Shown here: positions 38,150-46,462 of the stretch, one piece after another
How positions within the stretch are numbered: position 1 is the first letter of the stretch
Layout of the letters: every line of letters begins with the position of its first letter
NCBI GenBank assembly: GCA_902624655.1
Contig: CACNYJ010000003.1
Location: forward strand, 124,001-188,000
Length of the DNA stretch: 64,000 bases
DNA from: an uncultured Thiothrix sp.
GTDB lineage: Bacteria > Pseudomonadota > Gammaproteobacteria > Poriferisulfidales > GCA-002705445
Direction: 5' to 3'
The notes under the pieces: generated by a model
What the model was told of the DNA's origin: nothing
The model's database searches: none
The model's input: the letters and a program-made list of their open reading frames with translations, nothing else
Position numbers and translations under genes: made by a program

Positions 38150-38245
38150 ATGACTGGTTGGGCTTGGATAACAATTGGAGCAGTAGTATTAGCTGTAGTC
38201 ATAATGCAAATTGCAGCAAGATTTGCAGATTATGACGAAAAATAA
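38150..38245 (+). CDS. 31-residue single-pass membrane peptide, unknown
   Basis: The ATG at 38150 follows a strong AAGGGAGA site (38137-38144), and 31 codons follow to TAA. The peptide starts MTGWAWITIGAVVL, has one hydrophobic helix (about residues 4-24), and ends in a charged tail, RFADYDEK. It sits in the 170-base gap between ampD and gshA, 20 bases after the ampD stop. The ribosome site, helix and acidic tail support a real small gene. I do not recognise the family. Confidence 0.65.
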   Translation: MTGWAWITIGAVVLAVVIMQIAARFADYDEK

Positions 38246-38299
38246 TTTTAAACGATAGATAGAAATTTCTTGTAAGTCTTTTTGTACTAGGAAAAATAT

Positions 38300-39862
38300 A
38301 TGACCGATAAGTTTTTTGAAAATTTATCAGAACTCCCTTTTTTATATCATCTTGCAGACTCGAAAATAGGCTTAGAAAAAGAGGCACTAAGAGTTGATAA
38401 AAACGGAACAATCTCTCTTAAAATGCATCCGACCATATTTGGATCATCTTTGACAAATAAATATATCACTACAGATTATTCAGAATCTCTTATCGAAGTT
38501 GTTACACCACCATGTAATTCACATAAGGAGGCTATTAACTATCTGGAAAATATTCTTGCATTTATTTATAAAGGTCTAGATGAAGAATATTTGTGGCCTG
38601 CAAGCATGCCCTGTATTATCGCGGGGGATAAAAGTATACCCATCGCATACTATGGTACTTCAAATGCAGCGAGAATGAAGACAACATACAGAAGGGGACT
38701 TGGGAATAGATATGGAAGAGTCATGCAAGTTATTTCTGGAATTCATTTCAACTACTCTTTCTCAAATACATTTTGGGAAAATTATAAAGATTATAAAAAT
38801 AAGACATCAAACATAAGAGACTTTAAATCTGAACAATATTTTTGTATATCAAGGAATTTACTAAGAAATGATTGGTTAATTGCATACCTTTTTGGCTGTT
38901 CCCCTGCAGTTTGTAAATCATATTTGTCTGGTAAAGAAACAACAATGGAGTCCTTTGATGAACATACTTACTACGAAAGATATGCAACTTCATTAAGAAT
39001 GGGTGATATTGGCTATCAAAACAATAAGGAAGAAGATATGGGTGTTCATATCGACTATAATTCGCTAGAGAATTATTCAAATAGCCTAGATAAAGCTATA
39101 AAAACCGAAAGTAAGGAATATCAAAAAATTGGTGTTCATTCTGATGGTTATTATAAACAAATAAACGCTAATACTCTGCAGATTGAGAACGAATATTACA
39201 GCTCAGTTAGACCAAAATCTGATTCGAGTTTAAAAAAAAGGCCATCCGTAGCGCTCAAAGAGAGTGGTGTTGAATATATTGAGCTAAGATCAGTCGATAA
39301 TAATATTTTTTCAAATACTGGAATTGACCTCTGTCAAATGCATTTTATAGAATTGCTTATCATTCATAGTTTGTTTAGCGGAGACTCAAAAATTAGTAAA
39401 AATGAGTATCGTGATATTAAAAATAATTTGAAAAAGGTTGCGCACGATGGAAGAAATAGAAAATTAAAATTAAATATAGATAGTAAGAAAATTGAAATAA
39501 ATTTAGCTGTTGAAAAAATTTTAAAAGAAATAATGATAATAGCAAAAATTCTTGATCAATTTTCAAATACAAGAAAATATCAAGATTGTGTTGAAGAGCA
39601 GGAAAAAAAATTACTTAATAACGAAATTTTACCATCTAATAGAGTATTAAATGAAATGCGTAAGAAAAACTATAGTTTTTATGAGCTTTGTATGGATAAT
39701 ATATGGAAGCAAAAGGAGTACTTCCATAATATGAAGATAAATAGAGATATCATAAGAATCCTTGAGAAAGAAACGGTCGATTCAATTTCAAGACAAGAAA
39801 ACCTAGAAATTGATTGTAAAGAGACTTATGAAGATTATATAAAGAATTACTTTTTAGACTAA
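38300..39862 (+). CDS. gshA: Glutamate-cysteine ligase
   Basis: The product is 520 residues, typical for the proteobacterial GshA type. It makes gamma-glutamylcysteine, the first step of glutathione synthesis. KIGLEKEALRVDKNG near 22, TTDYSESLIEVVTPP near 57, GLGNRYGRVMQVISGIHFNYS near 133 (in part) and YIELRSVDNN near 325 are signature regions. An AGGAAA site precedes the ATG. Its stop shares one base with the next start (TAATG), so the next gene is coupled. Confidence 0.96.
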   Translation: MTDKFFENLSELPFLYHLADSKIGLEKEALRVDKNGTISLKMHPTIFGSSLTNKYITTDYSESLIEVVTPPCNSHKEAINYLENILAFIYKGLDEEYLWPASMPCIIAGDKSIPIAYYGTSNAARMKTTYRRGLGNRYGRVMQVISGIHFNYSFSNTFWENYKDYKNKTSNIRDFKSEQYFCISRNLLRNDWLIAYLFGCSPAVCKSYLSGKETTMESFDEHTYYERYATSLRMGDIGYQNNKEEDMGVHIDYNSLENYSNSLDKAIKTESKEYQKIGVHSDGYYKQINANTLQIENEYYSSVRPKSDSSLKKRPSVALKESGVEYIELRSVDNNIFSNTGIDLCQMHFIELLIIHSLFSGDSKISKNEYRDIKNNLKKVAHDGRNRKLKLNIDSKKIEINLAVEKILKEIMIIAKILDQFSNTRKYQDCVEEQEKKLLNNEILPSNRVLNEMRKKNYSFYELCMDNIWKQKEYFHNMKINRDIIRILEKETVDSISRQENLEIDCKETYEDYIKNYFLD

Positions 39863-40266
39863 TGAGTTTCCGAATCATTCAATTAGAAAATTTAGATATA
39901 AATGTTTCGCATAATAAAGATATTTTGAAATTCTCTTTTTTTGATGCTTACGTAAAAAAAACTATGGAAGATGCAGAGCAGAAAACATTATGGCACCAAA
40001 ATGGTGAAATAATATTTAAGAATTATGATTCTGACGTTGAACAGGATGATCTTAAAGAAAAAGGAAAAATTATTAGTTTTCAAGTTAGTTTTGATTTTTA
40101 TACTTATAAGAATATGTTGGTACTCCCATTTTCCAAAATAGGAGATATCAATGTAGAGTTAAGACTCCTTGGTATTGAAAATATTATAAATATTAAATGT
40201 TCAGAATTAAATTTGGTGGAAAAAGAAAATCCTCGATATATTAAACATATAAATAAAGCAGAGTGA
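39862..40266 (+). CDS. Hypothetical protein, 134 residues
   Basis: I do not recognise this protein. It has no signal peptide or membrane helix, and is predicted soluble with mixed alpha/beta character; a central acidic stretch EQDDLKEKGK lies near 55-65. It contains no Cys cluster or nucleotide motif, apart from a lone Cys near 113. Its start overlaps the gshA stop by one base and it ends four bases before an FAA-hydrolase gene, so it belongs to a three-gene operon. It may be peculiar to this lineage. Confidence 0.75.
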   Translation: MSFRIIQLENLDINVSHNKDILKFSFFDAYVKKTMEDAEQKTLWHQNGEIIFKNYDSDVEQDDLKEKGKIISFQVSFDFYTYKNMLVLPFSKIGDINVELRLLGIENIINIKCSELNLVEKENPRYIKHINKAE

Positions 40267-40269
40267 ATT

Positions 40270-41169
40270 ATGAAATTATATATGGTCAATTATAATAGTT
40301 GTAAAAGTATGGCAACTTCTGATGATGGAAAGAAATTTAAAGTTTTTTCCTTATCTAAAAATTTACCAGAGCATCTAAATTCAATTGAGAATTTTTTAAA
40401 TGAAAAAAATAATGATTATCGAGAAATAACGAATTTTTTAAAAAATCAAGAAATAGAAACCATTGAAATTAATAATGAAGATGTTTTGGCACCGATTTTT
40501 CGACCGAAACAAAATATTATTTGTATGGGTTTAAATTACGAAGACCATATTAAAGAATCAGAAAAAGTTTTTCTGAAAGACATTAAAAGGCCAAAACATC
40601 CAATAATATTCACAAAATCAACGCTAAGTATTAACGCTCCTTTTGGCAATATAGAGATGAGAGATGAAGTTTCTAGGGAGTTAGATTGGGAGGCTGAACT
40701 AGCAATTATTATAGGAAAACCAGGCATTAGGATTAATAAGAAAAAAGCTTACGATCACATCTTTGGATATACAGTTTTGAATGATATTTCTGCCCGTGAT
40801 CTTCAAAGAAACCATAAGCAATTTTTTCTAGGTAAGAGCCTACCAGGCGCTTGCCCAATAGGTCCATGTATAGTAACAAAAGATGAAATAGATGATCCTC
40901 ATGATCTTGATATTTCTTGTAAAGTAAATGGAATTATTAAGCAAGAGTCTAATACAAGATATCAAATTTTTGATATACCGACTCAAATAGAATCAATTTC
41001 AAGAAGCACCTACCTAATGCCTGGAGATATTATTGCGACCGGAACACCTAGTGGAGTAGGATTTGCGCGTACGCCTCCAGAGTTTTTAAAAGACGGAGAC
41101 TTAGTGGAGTGTGAAATTGAAAAAATAGGAAGGATTATAAATAAGGTTGTAGATTGCTCTCACCAATAA
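40270..41169 (+). CDS. Fumarylacetoacetate hydrolase family protein
   Basis: The product is 299 residues. The C-terminal FAH domain (about 78-295) has the metal-binding acidic residues in SRELDWEAELAIIIG near 137-150, the CMGLNYEDHIKES segment near 93, and TGTPSGVGFARTP near 258. Members hydrolyse or decarboxylate C-C bonds of acylpyruvates, 2-hydroxyhepta-dienedioates or oxaloacetate. The substrate cannot be assigned. Its N-terminal region (about 1-75) is the usual small lid domain. It ends ten bases into the convergent fpr gene. Confidence 0.9.
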   Translation: MKLYMVNYNSCKSMATSDDGKKFKVFSLSKNLPEHLNSIENFLNEKNNDYREITNFLKNQEIETIEINNEDVLAPIFRPKQNIICMGLNYEDHIKESEKVFLKDIKRPKHPIIFTKSTLSINAPFGNIEMRDEVSRELDWEAELAIIIGKPGIRINKKKAYDHIFGYTVLNDISARDLQRNHKQFFLGKSLPGACPIGPCIVTKDEIDDPHDLDISCKVNGIIKQESNTRYQIFDIPTQIESISRSTYLMPGDIIATGTPSGVGFARTPPEFLKDGDLVECEIEKIGRIINKVVDCSHQ

Positions 41170-41906
41170 TTTTCAGTTGTTATATGGCCTGGTGAACTTC
41201 TTCTATGTTTCTTTAACCCTAGTTCTTTCAACTCAATTGTTGTATCTTTTAACATATCAGGGTTTCCGCATAGCATAATATGTGTATTTTCGGGTAGCAA
41301 TTTAATTTGCGCTCTTTCTTCTAGTGTTCCATTTTTAATACTTTCTGGAATTCTCCCTGAAAGAGAATTTTCCGATTTTTCTCTACTGACAAATGTTATG
41401 TAAATAAACCTTTCACCATACTTCTTTTTTAATTCTTTAATAGTATCTTGATAAGTAAGCTCCTTTTCATATCTCACTGCATGAACAAGAATAACTCTTT
41501 TAAATCTTTTCCAAGAATTCGGTGTTTTTAGTATAGATAAATATGGGCCGATACCTGTTCCAGTTGCCAACATCCAAATATTTTCTACTATTGGCACCTC
41601 ATTTAATACAAGAAATCCATTAGCGTTCCGATAAACTTTAATAGAATCACCTTTACTAAGTTTTTGTAGAGATGTTGAAAGAGGTCCATTTGGCACAGAA
41701 ACGGAGTATATCTCTAAAAAGGGTTCTTCAGGAGAATTTACAAAAGAATATGGTCTAGCTACTTCTTCATTGTCTATATCAAGAGATACTCTAGTATACT
41801 GTCCTGCCGTAAACTTTATCTCCGGAGCATTTATCTTGATTGAATACAATGAATCAGTCCAATGTTTAATACTTACTACTTCTCCTTGTACCCATTTTTC
41901 TGTCAT
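41160..41906 (-). CDS. fpr: Ferredoxin/flavodoxin-NADP+ reductase
   Basis: The product is 248 residues. FAD binding is shown by RPYSFVNSP at 51-59 and the following NGPLST region near 78; NADP binding by LATGTGIGPYLSIL near 113, with HAVRYEKELTYQ near 140. The C-terminus GHITTENYW is typical of bacterial Fpr, with aromatic end residue. It passes electrons between NADPH and ferredoxin or flavodoxin. The partner is not in the window. It is divergent from ilvA by 90 bases. Confidence 0.93.
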   Translation of the reverse strand: MTEKWVQGEVVSIKHWTDSLYSIKINAPEIKFTAGQYTRVSLDIDNEEVARPYSFVNSPEEPFLEIYSVSVPNGPLSTSLQKLSKGDSIKVYRNANGFLVLNEVPIVENIWMLATGTGIGPYLSILKTPNSWKRFKRVILVHAVRYEKELTYQDTIKELKKKYGERFIYITFVSREKSENSLSGRIPESIKNGTLEERAQIKLLPENTHIMLCGNPDMLKDTTIELKELGLKKHRRSSPGHITTENYW

Positions 41907-41996
41907 AATGTTAAAAAATATTAAATTAAAATGGTTATACTATACATAATTTTGCATATGGCAATATAAATAATACTTGAAAAAAGCAATCAAACA

Positions 41997-43511
41997 ATGA
42001 AAATCGATTATATCAACGAAATTGAGAATAGTAATGTTTATGATGTGGCTCAAGTTACACCAATAACGTTTTTGAGTAAAACATCACATAAGTATGAAAA
42101 TAAAATCTATTTAAAAAGAGAGGATTTACAACCAATATTCTCATTTAAATGTCGCGGTGCTTATAATAAAATTAGCAACTTATCTAGCGAGGATAAATCT
42201 AAAGGCATTATTGCAGCTTCTGCTGGTAATCATGCCCAAGGTGTCGCTTTAGCGGCAAGTAAATTAAAAATTGATGCTGTAATTGTTATGCCGACTACGA
42301 CGCCCTCGATTAAAATAGAATCTGTAAAGAAATTTGGAGTAAAAGTCATGCTTTTTGGAGATTCTTTTGACGAAGCTTACGATCACGCACTTCAAATCTC
42401 TGAGAACGAGAAAAGAGTATTTATTCATCCTTTTGATGACCCCTTAGTTATTGCAGGCCAAGGAACGGTCGCTAAAGAAATAGTTGAGCAAGTAGATGAA
42501 AATCCTGAAATTTTTTTCATTCCCGTAGGCGGTGGAGGCCTAATTTCAGGTATGTCCTTATACTTGAAGACAAAGTATCCAAATTCAAAGATCATAGGGG
42601 TCGAATCGGAGGATGCTCCTACTCTTTATACATCGATGAAAAATGGAAAGCCAACTACTTTAGATCAAGTTGGTTTATTTGTTGATGGATGCGCCGTTAA
42701 GAGAATAGGAAATGAAACATTTAGGTTGTCTAGTCAATATGTTGATGATGTTGTGCTTGTATCAATTGATGAAACATGTGCTGCAATTAAAGATATCTAT
42801 GAGGATACAAGAGTCATGTCCGAGCCCGCAGGTGCTTTATCAGTTGCAGGAATGAAAAAATTTATTCTAGAAAATGATATTAAAAATAATACTATATGTG
42901 TTGTTAATTCAGGTGCTAATCTTAATTTTGATAGGCTTAGACATGTTACCGAAAGAGCGGAAGTTGGGGAAGGAAAAGAACTTCTCCTCTCTGTAAAAAT
43001 TCCTGAAACTGCAGGAAGTTTCAGATCATTTTGCGAGGTTATTGGCAAACGTAGTATATCTGAGTTCAATTATAGATATGCAAATGAGAAAACTGCTAAT
43101 GTTTTTGTGGGGATCAAAACAGATAATATCTCAATTGATAGTGAGAAAATTTTTAACGACTTAAGAGGAAATAATTACGACTATTTAGACCTAACATTGG
43201 ATGAAGTTGCAAAGTTACATCTTAGGTATATGGTCGGGGGTAAACCAAGCACTGATATAAATGAAAAATTATTTAGATTTGAATTTCCAGAAAAACCTGG
43301 GGCGCTTCTCAATTTTTTAAATAAAATGCATAAAGATTGGGATATTACACTTTTTCATTATAGAAACCATGGGTCAGCTTTTGGAAGAGTTTTGGTCGGC
43401 ATAAATTTGGGTAATTATAATAAAGATGATCTATCTAATTTTCTTCAAGACTTAGGATATAAGTTTTCAGATGAGACAGAGAATAAAGGATACTCATCTT
43501 TCTTAAAATAA
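41997..43511 (+). CDS. ilvA: Threonine dehydratase, biosynthetic
   Basis: The product is 504 residues. It deaminates threonine to 2-oxobutyrate for isoleucine synthesis. The PLP lysine is Lys51 in FSFKCRGAYNK; SAGNHAQGVALAA near 77 and the phosphate-binding GGGGLISG near 178 are present. Two C-terminal ACT-like regulatory domains (about 330-415 and 420-500) indicate feedback control by isoleucine. Its reactive enamine product is a RidA substrate, and ridA lies at the start of the window. Confidence 0.97.
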   Translation: MKIDYINEIENSNVYDVAQVTPITFLSKTSHKYENKIYLKREDLQPIFSFKCRGAYNKISNLSSEDKSKGIIAASAGNHAQGVALAASKLKIDAVIVMPTTTPSIKIESVKKFGVKVMLFGDSFDEAYDHALQISENEKRVFIHPFDDPLVIAGQGTVAKEIVEQVDENPEIFFIPVGGGGLISGMSLYLKTKYPNSKIIGVESEDAPTLYTSMKNGKPTTLDQVGLFVDGCAVKRIGNETFRLSSQYVDDVVLVSIDETCAAIKDIYEDTRVMSEPAGALSVAGMKKFILENDIKNNTICVVNSGANLNFDRLRHVTERAEVGEGKELLLSVKIPETAGSFRSFCEVIGKRSISEFNYRYANEKTANVFVGIKTDNISIDSEKIFNDLRGNNYDYLDLTLDEVAKLHLRYMVGGKPSTDINEKLFRFEFPEKPGALLNFLNKMHKDWDITLFHYRNHGSAFGRVLVGINLGNYNKDDLSNFLQDLGYKFSDETENKGYSSFLK

Positions 43512-43513
43512 AA

Positions 43514-43535
43514 AAAGGCCTCTTTCGAGGCCTTT
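43514..43535. terminator. Bidirectional terminator between ilvA and the H1-like gene
   Basis: AAAGGCCTC (43514-43522) and GAGGCCTTT (43527-43535) form a perfect nine-pair hairpin with loop TTTC. On the minus strand it is followed by a T-run, giving a strong terminator for the gene at 43556-43915. On the + strand it begins three bases after the ilvA stop and its T-run is short. Confidence 0.9.
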
Positions 43536-43555
43536 CATATTACATTAGAACGAAA

Positions 43556-43915
43556 CTACTTTTTCCTTCTTGCTACTTTACGTTTCGTTTTTTTCTTAGC
43601 AACTTTTCTTTTAGCTGCTTTTCTCTTTACTTTCTTTTTAGCTACTTTTTTCTTCGCTGTTTTCCTTTTAGCTACTTTTTTCTTCGCTTTTTTTCTAGTA
43701 ACCTTCCTTTTTGCAGCTTTTTTCTTTGTTACCTTTTTCTTAGCTGCTTTACGTTTTGTTACTTTCTTCTTAGCTTTCTTTTTGGTTTTTTTCTTAGCAA
43801 CTTTTCTTTTAGCTGCTTTACGTTTTGTTACTTTCTTCTTAGCTGCTTTACGAACTACTTTCTTCTTAGCAGCCTTTTTCCTTACTACCTTTTTCTTCTT
43901 ACGTTTAATGGCCAT
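43556..43915 (-). CDS. Histone H1-like Lys/Ala/Val/Arg/Thr-rich DNA-binding protein
   Basis: The product is 119 residues and, apart from the first Met and one Ile, consists only of Lys, Ala, Val, Arg and Thr. Units such as KRKAAKKKV and KKKVAKRK recur. There is no acidic, aromatic or Gly/Pro residue, so it should be disordered and bind DNA or RNA, like H1-type C-terminal tails (AlgP/Hc1 class). A GGAGGA site seven bases upstream supports strong translation. Perfect DNA repeats inside the gene (43741-43775 = 43810-43844; 43591-43620 = 43789-43818) keep the reading frame. It lies downstream of the T-rich tract and 6S RNA on the same strand. Confidence 0.88.
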   Translation of the reverse strand: MAIKRKKKKVVRKKAAKKKVVRKAAKKKVTKRKAAKRKVAKKKTKKKAKKKVTKRKAAKKKVTKKKAAKRKVTRKKAKKKVAKRKTAKKKVAKKKVKRKAAKRKVAKKKTKRKVARRKK

Positions 43916-43989
43916 TTAAATCCTCCAAAACACTTAAAGTTGGTTTAAAGTTAGTCTACAAATAAAAGTTTAATGATCTAATTATAAAA

Positions 43990-44280
43990 TACAATCTTTT
44001 TTTTTGAACAAAATATTGAATTTTTTATAATTATTATAAAAAAATGAAGAAATAATTTTTTTTTGCATTTTTTTTACTTCTTTTTGGTTAATTAATTTTT
44101 TATTTGTTGTTTTTTTGCTTATTTGTCTACAATTTTCTTAATTTTTGCTTAAAAAATTTTTTTTTTACGTTTTTTATTCATTTTTTTTCGTTTTTTTAAC
44201 TTTTTTTACTTTTTTTTAATTTTTTTTCAAATTTAAGTGATTTTTCTTATTTTTTGTTTTTAAATTTATTTTATTTGAGA
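43990..44280. repeat. Strongly T-rich (A-rich on minus strand) low-complexity tract
   Basis: Roughly 290 bases are dominated by T homopolymer runs of 5-11 broken by single A, G or C bases, for example around 44055, 44158 and 44188-44228. The strand asymmetry is striking: runs of A are short by comparison. No open frame or hairpin of note is visible. The tract separates 6S RNA from the H1-like gene, for which it would form an A-rich upstream region. It accounts for most of the 43916-44312 gap. Confidence 0.7.
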
Positions 44281-44312
44281 TATATAAAGAATATGGTACT
44301 GAATTGCTAGGA

Positions 44313-44487
44313 AATACCGGTGTACCGTTACTATTAATTTTCCTTGAACCCTTAAGCTCAAGTGGGTTTGATACTAAAGTATTAGGCTTCCTAAATAATT
44401 AGGCTTGCACACCTACTCTAAGATACTCAATCCCTATTTATAAATTAGGAACAAAGATTTAATAATAGTATCGAGTACACCAGTACT
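44313..44487 (-). ncRNA. ssrS: 6S RNA
   Basis: The ends pair as a long closing stem: GTACACCAGTAC at 44475-44486 against ATACCGGTGTAC at 44314-44325. The minus strand contains AAGGGTTCAAGG (complement of 44354-44366 region) and GGAAGCCTAATACT, matching conserved segments of gammaproteobacterial 6S RNA. Location just downstream of zapA on the same strand is the classic one. 6S RNA mimics an open promoter and sequesters sigma-70 RNA polymerase. The usual next gene, fau/ygfA, is missing here. Ends are accurate to a few bases only. Confidence 0.87.
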
Positions 44488-44493
44488 TTTTTG

Positions 44494-44499
44494 AATATA
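44494..44499 (-). promoter_or_regulatory. -10 box of 6S RNA promoter
   Basis: Reading the minus strand, TATATT lies seven bases before the predicted 6S 5' end (CAAAAAA then GTACTGG). A -35 box is weak. The element falls in the 53 bases between zapA and the RNA, so 6S can be made independently of zapA. Confidence 0.5.
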
Positions 44500-44540
44500 T
44501 CAAATTAGAAATAATTTAACTAGTAGATAAAATATAAAAA

Positions 44541-44843
44541 TTAATCTAAAATCAAATCGTCAATTTTATTATTTAGTTCTGATATTTTTTGTTTCGAAGT
44601 CGAGTTAAGAGAATTTATCATATCTTTATGACTTAATGAATCCTTTGCAAAATTTAGCGCGGAAATAACAGCTATCCTGTCTAATCCTATTGTTTTTCCC
44701 TCAGCTTTTGTCTCCATCATTCTATCGTTAAGAAGCTCTGCTGACTTTTTTAGCATTTCTTTCTCATTCTCAAAACAGAATACGTCATAGTTTTGATTTA
44801 AAATTTTAACAGTAACCGGAATCTTTTTTCTTTGGTCATCCAT
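44541..44843 (-). CDS. zapA: Cell division protein ZapA
   Basis: The product is 100 residues. ZapA bundles FtsZ filaments at the Z ring. The N-terminal KIPVTVKILNQNYDVFC is the FtsZ-binding domain, followed by a dimerising helix (about 28-60) and coiled coil (about 65-97). GLDRIAVISALNFA near 53 is the most conserved part. The start is overlapped by the stop of the upstream coiled-coil gene, and 6S RNA lies downstream. Confidence 0.92.
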   Translation of the reverse strand: MDDQRKKIPVTVKILNQNYDVFCFENEKEMLKKSAELLNDRMMETKAEGKTIGLDRIAVISALNFAKDSLSHKDMINSLNSTSKQKISELNNKIDDLILD

Positions 44844-45076
44844 TACTGATTGTACTCCAGTGATCGCAGCCTGTTTATGATTCCTTCGACTTTATTTTGA
44901 ACTTTTTGATTTTTTTCTTTGATTTTAAATTTTTCAGAAACTTCTCTTTCTTGTCTTTCCTTGAGTAAGGAATTTTCTTTTTTTAGATCTAGATATTTCT
45001 TAGACAACTGATCTATTTTGGCTTCTAATTCGTCTAACTCTTTATTTAAAGTATATATTATGTGATCATTATTCAT
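44843..45076 (-). CDS. Small coiled-coil protein (TIGR02449/ZapB-like)
   Basis: The product is 77 residues and almost wholly coiled coil: ELDELEAKIDQLSKKYLDLKK near 14-34 (in part) and ENSLLKERQEREVSEK near 34-50. A paired gene of this type precedes zapA in many gammaproteobacteria and has been grouped with ZapB-like division factors. Its stop overlaps the zapA start. It is divergent from pepP by 84 bases. Confidence 0.85.
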   Translation of the reverse strand: MNNDHIIYTLNKELDELEAKIDQLSKKYLDLKKENSLLKERQEREVSEKFKIKEKNQKVQNKVEGIINRLRSLEYNQ

Positions 45077-45160
45077 ATAAACTATATATTATTCTTGCCA
45101 ACAATGCAGGTCAATAGGAAATTACATAATTTATAATAATTTTTTAAGGTAAAAGATAGA

Positions 45161-46462
45161 ATGGAGTTAACGGAACTAAAAAGAAGGCGAAAAGCTCTTG
45201 TAAATAAGATGGCTATTAATTCTATTGCTATATTATCATCCGCTAATAGGAATTTCAGAACAAGAGATGTGGAAAATCCATTCAGACAAGAAAGTGATTT
45301 TCTTTATCTGACTGGAATAAGTGAACCAAATTTACTCTTTGTTATGTTTGAAAAAGATAACGAATTGCACTCAATTTTATTTAGGGATAATACATCTGAA
45401 AAAGAGAAAATTTGGGATGGTGAAAGACTAGATAATTCTGAGATTTTAGACAGTTTTGGATTTACTGCAGTTTTTAATTATAAAAACTATATTGAAAAGC
45501 TTGTTGATTTAATTTCAAATAAAGAAACACTTTATATCGAATCAGGAATAAATGAAGATTTAGATAATTTCATCTCAAATAATATTGCAAACAGCTCAAT
45601 GAATAATAGAACTGGCTTTTCTTTTCCTAAAAAGGTAATCGCTCTACATTCAATTACACAGAAATTGAGATTAGTAAAATCTCAGTATGAAATTGATTTG
45701 GTGAGAAAAGCAGCAGAAGTTTCGGTTCAAGGACATATGGCTGCAATGAAAAAAGCAAAGCCAGGAATATATGAATATGAGCTTGACGCAGAAATCAAAT
45801 ATGTCTTTAATAAAAATAATATGCCTTTTGCATACATGTCCATAGTTGGCGGTGGAAACAACGCATGTATACTTCATTACATTAAAAATAATTCAATTTT
45901 AAATGATAATGATCTTGTTCTTATAGACGCTGCGGCTGAGTGCAATGGTTATGCTTCAGATATCACTCGAACTTTTCCAGTGAATGGGAAATTTTCGGAA
46001 GAACAAGCGTTAATTTATGATTTAGTTTTAGAGTCACAAGAAAAAGCAATTAATTTCATAAAACCGGGAATTACATGGGATGAACTTCATAGTATAACCG
46101 TACAAACGATATCAAAAGGTTTGATCGAATTAAAAATATTGAAAGAAAGTATCGAAGAGGTCATTAATAAAGAACTGTATAAAGACTTTTATATGCATAA
46201 AACTGGCCATTGGTTGGGGCTTGATGTTCATGATGTTGGCGAATATGAGAATATTTTATTCGAACCCGGAATGATTATAACTGTTGAGCCTGGAATTTAT
46301 ATAAATAAATCCAATAGTAATGTCGAAAGAAAATGGAGAGGTATAGGAGTAAGAATTGAGGACGATATATTAGTTACAGACGATGGAAATGAAATTCTTA
46401 CAAATAAGTTACCAAAAAAAAGAAATCATGTAGAGGAAATTTGTAATAATAATGAAAACTAA
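45161..46462 (+). CDS. pepP: Xaa-Pro aminopeptidase P
   Basis: The product is 433 residues. The N-terminal creatinase-like domain begins with LKRRRKALVNKM and carries PFRQESDFLYLTG near 38-50. The pita-bread catalytic domain has metal ligands in VLIDAAAECNGYASDITRTF near 255 (two Asp; in part), HKTGHWLGLDVHDVG near 349 (His), ITVEPGIYI near 378 (Glu) and GVRIEDDILV near 400 (Glu). It releases N-terminal residues before proline, needing Mn2+. Its 3' end overlaps ubiH by 11 bases in the usual pepP-ubiH-ubiI operon. Confidence 0.95.
   Translation: MELTELKRRRKALVNKMAINSIAILSSANRNFRTRDVENPFRQESDFLYLTGISEPNLLFVMFEKDNELHSILFRDNTSEKEKIWDGERLDNSEILDSFGFTAVFNYKNYIEKLVDLISNKETLYIESGINEDLDNFISNNIANSSMNNRTGFSFPKKVIALHSITQKLRLVKSQYEIDLVRKAAEVSVQGHMAAMKKAKPGIYEYELDAEIKYVFNKNNMPFAYMSIVGGGNNACILHYIKNNSILNDNDLVLIDAAAECNGYASDITRTFPVNGKFSEEQALIYDLVLESQEKAINFIKPGITWDELHSITVQTISKGLIELKILKESIEEVINKELYKDFYMHKTGHWLGLDVHDVGEYENILFEPGMIITVEPGIYINKSNSNVERKWRGIGVRIEDDILVTDDGNEILTNKLPKKRNHVEEICNNNEN

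Noticed and set aside
43556-43915. Repeated units that might suggest a CRISPR array
   Set aside because: The repeats are inside an open frame, differ in length, keep codon phase and have no unique spacers or nearby cas genes.
43990-44280. Decayed Lys-rich gene on the minus strand of the T-rich tract
   Set aside because: The A-rich minus strand contains AAA-like codons, but stops occur in all frames and no remnant of the H1-like repeat can be aligned by eye.
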